DNA from: Mangrovibacterium lignilyticum
GTDB taxonomy: Bacteria; Bacteroidota; Bacteroidia; Bacteroidales; Prolixibacteraceae
Direction of reading: 5' to 3'
Assembly (NCBI RefSeq): GCF_010882175.1
Contig: NZ_WKLH01000002.1
Span: 1,178,001-1,242,000, forward strand
DNA: 64,000 nt
Below the pieces are notes generated by a model, which worked only from the letters and a program-made list of their open reading frames with translations, was not told where the DNA came from and made no database searches. A program made the translations under genes and the position numbers. Of the stretch, positions 49,296-58,342 are shown one piece after another (position 1 is the stretch's first letter; every line of letters starts with the position of its first letter).

Positions 49296-50825
49296 TTATT
49301 TATTCAGTTTCAATTTTATCTGGGTGAATGAGTGAGCCGGAAATGAATAGCTAACTCCATCTTTTCTTGTATTTACACTCTTTGTCACTGGAACATATTT
49401 CACCTGATTATCAAAGGTGAATGGTTCGTTCAGGTCAGCACCGGCGATTAAAGTCGCTTCCGCCACACCTGACAGTTCGCCTGTTGTTGGAATAATATCC
49501 GCCGCAATCGCCTCATTCTTGTTGCGATTGACGACATTGATGTAAACGATTTTATCGTCAGGAGAATAGACCGTTGTGACATCGAGGTACGGAATGCCTT
49601 TGTACTTTTCGCCGTCAAAGGTGTTGCATTGCACCCAGGTATCGACCGAATTTCCGAGGCAGTTATTGGAATAAGCTTTGAAAATATAGAACAACGGGCT
49701 TTTAAAAGTCCCTTTCTCCCGGTCGTTGTTGAGCAGTGAGGTCAACATGGTAAAATTGGCCATTTTAACCACATCGGCGTGGCGAATAAACGAATTGAAA
49801 CACTGGGCAATTGGCAGTACCGACAGCAAGTTGCGCGACATGATACCCCACTCGTCCACCGAAAGATAAATGGGATTGGTATAGCCTTTTATGGCTTTAG
49901 CCGTCACAATTTCGCTGGCTGCCACATTGATTTTTTCTTCAAAATCCATGGCACTCTCGCCCATGTACGAATAGTAATCATCCGACTTCTCCCAGTAGCG
50001 GTGAATGGAAAGGTAATGAATCATATCGCCCATGCCGAGCAATACTTTGCGGTTCCAGTCAACCCACTGCCCGGTACTTTCATAATACGACGAGCCCGAA
50101 GCTACCAGGTCTATCGAACTGTCAACCGACTTTAAAGCTTTAGCTGCTTCGCGGCCAATTTTTACGTAATCGTCGGCTGTTTTATGTCCCAACTCCCATG
50201 GAGCTCCGTCAACTTCGTTTCCCAAATCCCATATTTTTACGCCGTAAGGTTCGGGGTGTCCGTTTTTTGCCCGCAGGTCGGAGTAATAAGTCCCTTTGGG
50301 ATAATTGCAATACTCCAGCCAGTAACAGGCATCCAAAATATTGCCAAGCCCTAAATTAACACAGACCACGTTTTCGCTGCCAATCGCTTTGTTCAGGGCA
50401 AACCATTCATCAGTGCCAACATGGTTGTTATCAACTCCGCCCCAAGCCAGGTTGATTCGCGCCGGACGCTGCTCTTTGGGGCCAATACCATCCTGCCAGC
50501 TGTAGCCCATCAAAAAGTTACCGCCGGGCCAGCGCATATTGGTAACTTTCAATTCCTTCATGGCATCAATGTAATCCTTCCTGAAGCCATTATTATCAGC
50601 CAGCGGCGACGAAGGGTCGTACAAAGTCCCATATAGCGTATTAAACTCAACCGTATCGGGCAGTCCCATGCGGGCACCGTTAAAGTGAATCGGTTCCATG
50701 AAGACACCATATATTTTCGGGTCGATTTTACTCACTGTCCGGTCAACATCAAAACGGATTGTTGCTTTTTGCGCATTCAGCATGACCGGCAACGCAAAAG
50801 CCAGTGAGAGTAAGATTTTTTTCAT
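49296..50825 (-). CDS. GH51 alpha-L-arabinofuranosidase
   Basis: This 509-residue enzyme has signal peptide 1-18. The GH51 barrel has IYGVFMEPIHFNG, MRWPGGNFLMGYSW, the acid/base Glu204 in IWDLGNEVDGAPWELG and the nucleophile Glu325 in YLSVDEWGIM, then a C-terminal beta-sandwich ending YSFPAHSFTQIKLKL. GH51 enzymes release terminal arabinofuranose from arabinoxylan and arabino-oligosaccharides. A signal peptide places it in the periplasm. Gene order GH43-CBM6, GH51, three esterases, GH95 suggests a single side-chain-removal operon. Confidence 0.93.
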   Translation of the reverse strand: MKKILLSLAFALPVMLNAQKATIRFDVDRTVSKIDPKIYGVFMEPIHFNGARMGLPDTVEFNTLYGTLYDPSSPLADNNGFRKDYIDAMKELKVTNMRWPGGNFLMGYSWQDGIGPKEQRPARINLAWGGVDNNHVGTDEWFALNKAIGSENVVCVNLGLGNILDACYWLEYCNYPKGTYYSDLRAKNGHPEPYGVKIWDLGNEVDGAPWELGHKTADDYVKIGREAAKALKSVDSSIDLVASGSSYYESTGQWVDWNRKVLLGMGDMIHYLSIHRYWEKSDDYYSYMGESAMDFEEKINVAASEIVTAKAIKGYTNPIYLSVDEWGIMSRNLLSVLPIAQCFNSFIRHADVVKMANFTMLTSLLNNDREKGTFKSPLFYIFKAYSNNCLGNSVDTWVQCNTFDGEKYKGIPYLDVTTVYSPDDKIVYINVVNRNKNEAIAADIIPTTGELSGVAEATLIAGADLNEPFTFDNQVKYVPVTKSVNTRKDGVSYSFPAHSFTQIKLKLNK

Positions 50826-50847
50826 AACTGTTTTTGTTTGGTTTATT

Positions 50848-52224
50848 CTATGGCTTAAATTGAATCCAATCTATTTCAACCGGATTTTCACCAACAAGGC
50901 ATATCACCAGGTTGTGAACCCCGGCAAGCGCAGGAAGACCCGAAACATCAATCAGTTGCCACCCGGATTTAGCGGGGATTTGCTGACGGACCAGCTCCTT
51001 TCCATTAAGATTATCCAGGCAGATTTTCAACATGGTTTTGTTTTGACTTTGCACCCTTAGTTGAAGGGCTTTTAACTTTCCGTCACCAAAATCAACCGCA
51101 TTGTACTGTACCCAGTCCCCCTCGTTCGGAAGAACCGTCTTCCACCCGGCAAAGGTGTTGGCTGTGTCCAGAAAAGCGATGGACACGTCTTCGCTTTTCG
51201 CACTGTAACGGTCGGGCTGTATCTGGGATGAGGCGGATGTCAATCCTACTCCGCGCCTGGACGGGATTACTTTACAAATTGAGCCATCAGGATTGAAGGA
51301 CAAGCTATCCATACAAACCGAACGGTTTTTATCGAATTTCGGCGAATATTCATTCTGATGGTAAAACAAGTACCATTGTTCCTGAAAGTTAATTACAGAT
51401 TGGTGAACCGTCCAGCAATTCATCGGCAATTCGTCCATAATAACTCCTTTCATAGTAAACGGCCCCATCGGATTGTCGGCCGTTGCATATTCAAGCCGCT
51501 CAATGGTGTTTTCAACGTGCGGGAAGGTGAGGTAATAAATTCCGTTACGCTCAAACAGGTAAGGCCCTTCCTTTAATCCTTTTTCCGGCAGATTGGCAAT
51601 TGCCATTGGTTCAGAATCCAGCTCCAGCATATTTTCCTTCAGCTTGGCCACAAAAATTCGGCCCATCGACCAGTACAAATACGCTTGCCCATCCTTGTCG
51701 ATAAATACGTTGGGGTCGATACCATGTACCCCTTCAATCGGCGTGGATTGCGGCAGGTAAGGCCCTTCAGGTTTATCGGCAACAGCTACGCCAATTCCAA
51801 AACCTTTGCGTCCGTTAGCATCAACAACTTTGGTGTTTGCGGGAAAATAGAAGTAGTACTTTCCGTTGCGTTCAATGCAATCGGGCGCCCACATGCTGTA
51901 CGAGGTCGAATCGACCCAAGGCACATTTTCCTGGCTGACAATCACTCCGTGGTCAGTCCAATCGGTCAGGTTTTCCGACGAAAACACGTGATAGTCCTCC
52001 ATACAAAACCAATCCTTTCGACCTGGTTTTTCAGACGGTGTCGGAATATCGTGCGACGGAAAAACATACACCTTCCCATTGAAGACACGAGCAGAAGGGT
52101 CGGCCGAAAATTGGTTACGAATAATCGGGTTTTGCGCTGACACATTACCAATCGCCAAGCCTGAAAATACGACCATCGCCGCCAGTTTCGCTCTGAGTTC
52201 ACCTTTTGTTTTCATTGTTATCAT
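50848..52224 (-). CDS. GH43 enzyme with C-terminal CBM6
   Basis: This 458-residue secreted protein has a signal peptide ending near 30 (GNVSA); ATG at 52215 is an alternative start. GH43 propeller: Asp42 in FSADPSARVFNG, Asp170 in VHGIDPNVFIDKDG, Glu219 in GLKEGPYLFERNG. The C-terminal ~130 residues form a CBM6-like module (GDWVQYNAVDFGDG; LRVQSQNKTMLKICLDN; PVEIDWIQFKP). GH43-CBM6 enzymes are commonly arabinofuranosidases or xylosidases acting on arabinoxylan. It sits 22 nt upstream of GH51. Confidence 0.88.
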   Translation of the reverse strand: MITMKTKGELRAKLAAMVVFSGLAIGNVSAQNPIIRNQFSADPSARVFNGKVYVFPSHDIPTPSEKPGRKDWFCMEDYHVFSSENLTDWTDHGVIVSQENVPWVDSTSYSMWAPDCIERNGKYYFYFPANTKVVDANGRKGFGIGVAVADKPEGPYLPQSTPIEGVHGIDPNVFIDKDGQAYLYWSMGRIFVAKLKENMLELDSEPMAIANLPEKGLKEGPYLFERNGIYYLTFPHVENTIERLEYATADNPMGPFTMKGVIMDELPMNCWTVHQSVINFQEQWYLFYHQNEYSPKFDKNRSVCMDSLSFNPDGSICKVIPSRRGVGLTSASSQIQPDRYSAKSEDVSIAFLDTANTFAGWKTVLPNEGDWVQYNAVDFGDGKLKALQLRVQSQNKTMLKICLDNLNGKELVRQQIPAKSGWQLIDVSGLPALAGVHNLVICLVGENPVEIDWIQFKP

Positions 52225-52255
52225 GCTCTTATTTTACTATATAAAAATCATTATA

Positions 52256-54829
52256 CTACTCCGAAACCAGATGTTGCACGGCGTTTGACAGGAAAATATA
52301 TTCGGCAGAACCGCCTATGGTGACTTCATTTTCGCCCCACAGAAATGGCCAGTCGTCTTTATTTTCGAGGAAGTCGGGTTTCAGTAACAACAACCCGGGA
52401 ACAATACCCCCTGCAATGGTGGTAAAATCGGCCCGGTTATTCCCGTAGGCCACTTTTTTTGAACGTGTTCCAACAGCATTCACAAACGAAATATTGGAAT
52501 ACGGGTGGCAACCAAAAATGAAATTCAAGCCATTAAATACTTCATCCTTGCTGATAATATCCGGAAAAGCCTCGTGCGCATAATAACTTGTAATAGCTAC
52601 ATTCACAATCATTCCGCTACCGCCCCAACCGCTGCGCGATATGGGCAGACCGTACGGGTTGCTTTTCTCCATTTCGACTATCGATTCATTGTATTTCACG
52701 ATGTAGCCTTTCAATTTTTCTTTGTAGGCGTCACCCAAATAAGGAATGGCTTTAAGGGCAGGAACCAGGCTACGGCCTGCAAAAAACATTTGCCCAAAAT
52801 CGCGGTTGCCGGCAGGTTGCTCAAGGGCATCCCATATTTTCGCTTCAAACCGATCCAGGTGTTTCTTTTCTTTTGTTGTAATGTACAGTTGAAGTACCGT
52901 ATTCAAATCGGCGCCGCGAGCCATCATCCGCATCCACGGTTCATCGCTACTATCTGCGGCATTTTTCAATGCTTCGTCAGCCTCCTCAAGCAAGCGCGTA
53001 GCGCTGGCAAGGCTCCTTGCAGCGAGATCGTCATTGTAACCTTTCAGCGCGCGGGCTGCTGCTGCCAGGCTTGCCGCAGTCTGGTATTCCAGGAATGAGC
53101 TCCGGTTGGTAAAAGCCCAACGGTCGTCCAAAGTGCCACTCGACACGCCATCGGTTTCGTAAGGTTTCAGATTTGGGTTGTAGGGCAAATTGTCCGTCTC
53201 AGTAGAAGCGTCGCCCAAATGATGGTATTGGTGCAGATTGGGCACGATGATACCCCGTACCGGATGGCCAATATTTTCGCATTGTGCCACCAGGTTTAAA
53301 GTACCGTGCTCAATTTGTTGCAAAATATCGGGCTTGCCGTCGGGACGATGAATATCCACATAACGGGTCTTTTGATCAATATAAGTTTCGTCGCGGTCAA
53401 CTTTAAACTCTTCCCACAGGTCCACAAAGTTTGAAATGACACTGTTATGTGAGCCCGTTTGGATATCGAAATCACCGGCATCGAACCAGCCGCCAACGGC
53501 CATTCCCGGAATACGTTCCAACGGCTTGTATTTTGTTTCGGTTGTCGGCCCCTGCCTGTATCCGTCAAAATGTTCGTGATTTACCGGAGCCTGAAGGCAA
53601 TCGTCCTTATAAGGTTCGCCGTGCCAGGTTCGGTAGGCTTCGTTCACCTGCATGTGGTCCATCTGTACCGGGAACCAAACATCGAGTGTCGGGTGCCAGA
53701 CGTCCTGATAAATGCCGGGATCAATCGGGAAAGTATTGGTTTGCTGATCGCCGTACCGGATGCAGTAAATTCCGGGATCTTTCACTTCGCTGAAATCAAA
53801 TTTCGCATAATTGTAGCGCAGGTATTGTCCCCAGAGAGTCACTTTTCCATCAAGCACCTTTTGGTATTTGCCATCTTCAGTCACCCTGTAAATTGAAGCT
53901 GATTCCAAGGCGCTATCATTTGTATCCAGTTCAATAACTGCTACTTTTTGCTGTTCCGGCACATAACCTACCTGCGAAAATCCGACAACGGGCTTGCGAA
54001 CCCACCCGGCTATCGCATTAGGCTCAAGGTACCAGCTCAACACCTTGCCTGTTTTGTTTGCAGGAAGCAAACTACGGACAATAAACCATCCGTTTTGCGC
54101 CAGGTTGCGCCCGTCGAAAAGGCTGATTGGCGTATCGGATTGAATTTTCACATAATTGGCCGGATCTTCCGGTGCCAGCACAACGGTTTTCCCGGAAGTC
54201 AAGGGAAACGGTACAATAAATTCGTCCCTTCCACGATCTTCGAAGGTGGTGTGTCCGGCAAACTGGGGAATTTTTTCCGACTTAGGTTCTATCTTGGTTT
54301 GGCCTGCCGGATAACGAGGGAAAATACCGGGGTTACCGTCTACAAAATAGTTCTTCTCAAAATAGGAAGCCGGTAAAAACTCCAGATTGAAACCGGCGGC
54401 ACCTTCCAACTTTTCAGGAAGCGGCTTATCTAAAAAGACAGCAATCTCAACTCCCCGATCTTTAGCCGTGACTCTAATTTTTGAATTGAAATCAAACTCT
54501 TCATACCTCAATTCCACATTGATAATATTATTTTCCCGATCAACAGTTCGGCTCACTAGTTCCGGTACCAAGTCCCATTGTTCGGGAGTATTTTGAAGCC
54601 TAACAGCTCCTCCGGTTGCTGTTCTAACGCCATGATGAATCAATTCAATTCCGGCAGTTTTTTCGTCGAAAAACATACCGTTGTAGTTGTTGCTGAACAC
54701 AAGGACATTAATCCCCTGTTTTTCAAAATATCCCTGATCATTTATTTTTAGAGGTTGGCTAAAAAGCCTCGTTGAACAGGAAAAAAATAATATCGCTAAA
54801 AATGCGATCATTTCTAACTTTCTGTCCAT
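52256..54829 (-). CDS. GH9-family glycosidase with large extra N-terminal region
   Basis: This 857-residue protein has a signal peptide or lipoprotein signal (LFFSCS). Residues about 28-275 are a beta-rich region I cannot assign (AAGFNLEFLPASYFEKNYF; PFPLTSGKTVVLAPEDPANY). A CelD-type Ig domain follows at about 278-370 (VVGFSQVGYVPEQQKVAVI). The (alpha/alpha)6 barrel has GGWFDAGDFDIQTGSH (446-461, catalytic-base DAGD at 450-453) and the C-terminal acid region GENEVTIGGSAEYIFL (Glu843 or nearby). GH9 is mainly an endo-glucanase family; members in xylan loci are uncommon, and the DAGDFD motif differs from the usual DAGDYGK. Substrate is open: glucan, xylan or xyloglucan. Confidence 0.8.
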   Translation of the reverse strand: MDRKLEMIAFLAILFFSCSTRLFSQPLKINDQGYFEKQGINVLVFSNNYNGMFFDEKTAGIELIHHGVRTATGGAVRLQNTPEQWDLVPELVSRTVDRENNIINVELRYEEFDFNSKIRVTAKDRGVEIAVFLDKPLPEKLEGAAGFNLEFLPASYFEKNYFVDGNPGIFPRYPAGQTKIEPKSEKIPQFAGHTTFEDRGRDEFIVPFPLTSGKTVVLAPEDPANYVKIQSDTPISLFDGRNLAQNGWFIVRSLLPANKTGKVLSWYLEPNAIAGWVRKPVVGFSQVGYVPEQQKVAVIELDTNDSALESASIYRVTEDGKYQKVLDGKVTLWGQYLRYNYAKFDFSEVKDPGIYCIRYGDQQTNTFPIDPGIYQDVWHPTLDVWFPVQMDHMQVNEAYRTWHGEPYKDDCLQAPVNHEHFDGYRQGPTTETKYKPLERIPGMAVGGWFDAGDFDIQTGSHNSVISNFVDLWEEFKVDRDETYIDQKTRYVDIHRPDGKPDILQQIEHGTLNLVAQCENIGHPVRGIIVPNLHQYHHLGDASTETDNLPYNPNLKPYETDGVSSGTLDDRWAFTNRSSFLEYQTAASLAAAARALKGYNDDLAARSLASATRLLEEADEALKNAADSSDEPWMRMMARGADLNTVLQLYITTKEKKHLDRFEAKIWDALEQPAGNRDFGQMFFAGRSLVPALKAIPYLGDAYKEKLKGYIVKYNESIVEMEKSNPYGLPISRSGWGGSGMIVNVAITSYYAHEAFPDIISKDEVFNGLNFIFGCHPYSNISFVNAVGTRSKKVAYGNNRADFTTIAGGIVPGLLLLKPDFLENKDDWPFLWGENEVTIGGSAEYIFLSNAVQHLVSE

Positions 54830-54968
54830 AAGTTTATTTTTTGGTTTGGTTAGATTTTCTGTTACATTGATTTAAAGAGCTGAGAGTTTCCCCCAGGATC
54901 ACCTACTTTTTCCCAAATATTTTGGAATTCTTTCATCCACCGTATCCTCGTTCACTCACAACAAAGCA

Positions 54969-56519
54969 CTATTCCACCCGGAACCAGTCGAAATCGACGT
55001 AGCCGCCCAATTCTTTGGTTGCATAGTTGAACAGGCAAAATTTGTTGCCGGTAAACATTTTCAGGCTGAAGGCCATGGTCAGTTCATTGCCTAATTGGTC
55101 GAACGACTGGTTGTCGTAACTGTATTCGAAGGTTGCTAGCTTGGTTTTGTTTGAAGCTATTGTTCGCAAATAAACGGTCGACGCCTCGTTCAGCGGAACG
55201 GAAGCAATCGTTTCGCCTTTATTCACCATGACGAGCTGTTTCTCACCTGCCACTTGTTTCACGGCAATAAAGGCATAAGCTTCCTGGAAAATACCAAGAC
55301 CTGCCACATCGCCTTCTTTCATATTTGCCACTTCAATTTTAGTCGTTGCGACGGAAGGAATGGATTGATCGTAATGCGTGAACGGACGTTGAGTTAAGTT
55401 GTTGCGGGCTTCCAGCAAGCCGGTAACAACTTTCGCCGTTTTCAACCGAAGAACTCCCGGATGCTCAGTCAAAGACCATTGGGTTGAATCCGGATTATGG
55501 TTCCAGCCCCATTGCATGCCGAGCGTGTTCTCATCAAACTCATCCGAGCGTGGAAAATCCTTCACGGGATATTCATTACCAACCTTCGGTTTACGGTAAG
55601 TAACAACAGCCTTTCCGTCAAGCCCAACCATCGGCCAGCCGTCAACCCAGCTCACCGGCTGCAGGTTTGGCATGCGCCCAAACGGGCCGTTATCAACAAA
55701 AAGCATGGTCCACCACTCGCCGCTTTGCGTTTCGATGAGCGCTCCCTGATGAACGCCAAAGTTCACGCCTGGTGTTCGTTCTTCCAACACCACTTTTTGC
55801 TCGTAGGGGCCATAAATATTTTTCGACCGCAGGGCCACCTGAATCCCGTCAACGCCGCCGTAGGTTCCGTACAGATAATAAAAATCGTTGATTTTGTAAA
55901 CGTGCATGCCTTCGAGCCCACCCCGAATATCGCCGGTAAAGACGAGCGAATCCGGGCCAATGGCTGTAAACTCGTGATTCAATTCCGTTATGCGGATCGT
56001 TCCGTAGCCATGTGCCACATAAACGCGGTCATCATCATCAAAAAACAAGCCTGGATCATAAAAGCCTTTAGGCAGCATCTTAATCTCCCAAGGCCCTTCC
56101 GCCTTGTCGGCCGAGCAAATAAAGCCACCTTCGTCAAGCGTGATGAAAAGCAGGTAAAATTTACCATTGTTGTACTTGATACTAGTTGCCCATTGCCCGT
56201 GTCCATAACGGTTACAACCATCAAGATTATAACAAGGGCTGAAGTCGAACCGGGGCACTGCATTTGAACAGTATTCCCAATTCACCAGGTCTTTTGACTG
56301 CAGCACGGTTACTCCGGGAAACACCCACATGGTGGTGCTGACCATGTAGTAGGTATCATCAACCCGAATGACATCGGGATCGGGAAAATCGGCCGGAATT
56401 ACCGGATTGGTGTAGGTACCGTCGCCATTGTCGCTATGCAGTTTTTGAGCGACTAATAACTGAGAGCCGATGAGAAATAGGAATAAGAATAGTCCGAATC
56501 GTAAGCTTAGGAATTTCAT
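54969..56519 (-). CDS. GH43 enzyme with C-terminal beta-sandwich, paralogue of the fusion GH43
   Basis: The frame opens at 56558, but the ATG at 56519 gives the signal peptide (MKFLSLRFGLFLFLFLIGSQ) and a 516-residue protein. GH43 motifs: ADFPDPDVIRVDDTYYMVST (base Asp47), KGFYDPGLFFDDDD, and GGLEGMHVYKINDFYYLYGT with the acid Glu. The beta-sandwich ends GGYVDFDWFRVE. The whole chain aligns without large gaps to residues about 405-893 of the GH5-GH43 fusion, including a 21-bp DNA identity (56413-56433 versus 41590-41610). Probably an arabinofuranosidase or xylosidase in the periplasm. Confidence 0.9.
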   Translation of the reverse strand: MKFLSLRFGLFLFLFLIGSQLLVAQKLHSDNGDGTYTNPVIPADFPDPDVIRVDDTYYMVSTTMWVFPGVTVLQSKDLVNWEYCSNAVPRFDFSPCYNLDGCNRYGHGQWATSIKYNNGKFYLLFITLDEGGFICSADKAEGPWEIKMLPKGFYDPGLFFDDDDRVYVAHGYGTIRITELNHEFTAIGPDSLVFTGDIRGGLEGMHVYKINDFYYLYGTYGGVDGIQVALRSKNIYGPYEQKVVLEERTPGVNFGVHQGALIETQSGEWWTMLFVDNGPFGRMPNLQPVSWVDGWPMVGLDGKAVVTYRKPKVGNEYPVKDFPRSDEFDENTLGMQWGWNHNPDSTQWSLTEHPGVLRLKTAKVVTGLLEARNNLTQRPFTHYDQSIPSVATTKIEVANMKEGDVAGLGIFQEAYAFIAVKQVAGEKQLVMVNKGETIASVPLNEASTVYLRTIASNKTKLATFEYSYDNQSFDQLGNELTMAFSLKMFTGNKFCLFNYATKELGGYVDFDWFRVE

Positions 56520-56703
56520 TTTATTTGGTTTAATGTAGGATTTAGAGAGTTGAGCCAAATGTTCCTTAAAATTACCTTCTGCCTCTCATTTCGAATTTCA
56601 AATGCAGCCAAAGAATTTCTGATCTTAGATAATTTCGGCGGGATTGACTTGTTGTCGAGTCCGTAAACAAACACAGATACCGAAAAGGGCTTAGCTCTCA
56701 GTG

Positions 56704-56740
56704 AAATTCCTGCAAACCGGAATAAGGTCTGCAGGAATTT
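56704..56740 (-). terminator. Hairpin after the STN-type SusCD pair
   Basis: AAATTCCTGCA pairs with TGCAGGAATTT (11 bp) around a 15-nt loop, 38 nt beyond the SusD stop. The U-rich tail is weak (TTT then CACTG), so it may terminate only partly and let the downstream GH43-GH95 genes be co-transcribed at lower level. Confidence 0.6.
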
Positions 56741-56777
56741 AAGGTGATTCTAATTAACAGATAACAATCACCTGTCT

Positions 56778-58313
56778 TTAATCGATGTTTGTATTTGCAG
56801 TTGTCTCTTCATTTGGATAAACCAAATAAGCTTTACTCGGATCTGATACGATATAATCAATCGGATCTGGATTGAGCGTGGAGAATTTGTTGTTTTTCCG
56901 CCATCTTGCCAGTTCCAGTTCTCTCAGCTTTTCATCCGAAAACTCGACATAGGATTCGTGCATTATAGCCCGCATTACCTGATCGTAACTATCGCAAGGA
57001 TAGTTTGCAGTAGGGTAAGCTGGCATATCGACACTCGCTCTGGCTCGGATTTCATTCAAATAGTCTATCGCTTTGGCTTGGGTCCCAATTTCGTTTTCGC
57101 ACTCTGCGAGTTTAATCAAAACCTCCGCATAGCGCATATTCCTGTAATTAATGTTGGAGGTGTAATAGCCACCTGGGTCCAACTTGTACATGGGGGAATA
57201 TTTTTTCCAACTAGCCTTTACAGTTGTACCATTAAACTGAGATGAGTTGCCGTTTTGCATTTCATCGGTAAGTACAATTGGACTTTCAGCGGGTCCGAAA
57301 GTATCACCCGAAAAATAAACCGTTTCGTGCAAACGTGGATCTTCCTTTGCATCTCCTTTATAAGGCCGTTCAAAATCATCCATCAACTTATCGGAGGGAA
57401 TACAATTTCGCCAAGCTACCGGGCTATAATCCTGGAACATAACATTTGATCGGGCATTGGATGAATTTCCATCCTCACTCCAGGTAAAGCCAGTTCCGGC
57501 AAAGCCGATTTCGAAAATAGATTCGTCATTATATTCTGTTTCTTCCATGAAGTTATCAGAATAGTTAGCTACCAGGCTATATGGACCATTCTGATAAATA
57601 TCCTCCAACACATCGCGGGCATCAGAATATTTCCCTTGGTGCATATAGACACGAGCCAGCAATAACTTCGCAGCTCCTTTGCTCGCACGTCCAGCATCAC
57701 TTCCGGTATAATTCCAAGCCAAATCACTTTGAATAGTTGTCAAATCTGTCTCCAACAACTGATATACCACTGACTCTTCAGAAAGAGGTTGTGCATCGCC
57801 CGGAGACTGAGCAATTTCAGTGTAAACCGGAATCTTCCCCCAATTCACCACCAAATAGAAGTAGGCCCAGGACCGAAGAAATTTCGCTTCCGCAATCCGT
57901 TGCTTTTGTACCGCGGCATCTATTTCTTCAATTTGAGGTCCAAACTGAATGACTGCATTTGCCCGGTGGATGATTCGGTAGAGTCCTCTCCAAACCACAC
58001 TAATCGTGTAGTTTCCATTGTCATAAGTTCCCTCCAGTAACTGACGGTTATGCGTCTCCAATTGACCTCCGCCCGGAACATGCTCATCGGCTCGTCCGTC
58101 GCAGAAATACTGCATCATCCTTCCCCAAAGCGCTGCTCCATAAAACTCAGAATAGATTCCGTTCGTTGCAGCCGTGAGCTGGTCGGCATCTTTGTAATAC
58201 TGATCCACTGTAAATTGATTTGGATTTGTCTGATCCAAAATGCTTTCATCGCAGGACACTGCTAAAAATAAGGTCAACAAGAAAGCTGTTTTATATGCTA
58301 TTTTAATTTTCAT
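56778..58313 (-). CDS. SusD/RagB-like outer-membrane lipoprotein (third pair)
   Basis: The ATG at 58313 starts a lipoprotein of 511 residues (MKIKIAYKTAFLLTLFLAVS then C, Cys21). The longer frame from 58343 would overlap the SusC stop and hide the signal. SusD features: IYRIIHRANAVIQF, AEAKFLRSWAYFYLVVNWG, NIN-YRNMRYAEVLIKLAECENE, and SYVEFSDEKLRELELARWRK. It lacks the usual C-terminal PIPxxE..NP..QN motif, ending in YPNEETTANTNID instead. It follows the STN-type SusC and is likely controlled by the sigma/FecR pair. Confidence 0.9.
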   Translation of the reverse strand: MKIKIAYKTAFLLTLFLAVSCDESILDQTNPNQFTVDQYYKDADQLTAATNGIYSEFYGAALWGRMMQYFCDGRADEHVPGGGQLETHNRQLLEGTYDNGNYTISVVWRGLYRIIHRANAVIQFGPQIEEIDAAVQKQRIAEAKFLRSWAYFYLVVNWGKIPVYTEIAQSPGDAQPLSEESVVYQLLETDLTTIQSDLAWNYTGSDAGRASKGAAKLLLARVYMHQGKYSDARDVLEDIYQNGPYSLVANYSDNFMEETEYNDESIFEIGFAGTGFTWSEDGNSSNARSNVMFQDYSPVAWRNCIPSDKLMDDFERPYKGDAKEDPRLHETVYFSGDTFGPAESPIVLTDEMQNGNSSQFNGTTVKASWKKYSPMYKLDPGGYYTSNINYRNMRYAEVLIKLAECENEIGTQAKAIDYLNEIRARASVDMPAYPTANYPCDSYDQVMRAIMHESYVEFSDEKLRELELARWRKNNKFSTLNPDPIDYIVSDPSKAYLVYPNEETTANTNID

Positions 58314-58342
58314 ACTTTTTGAATTTAAGGGTTTAACCGACA

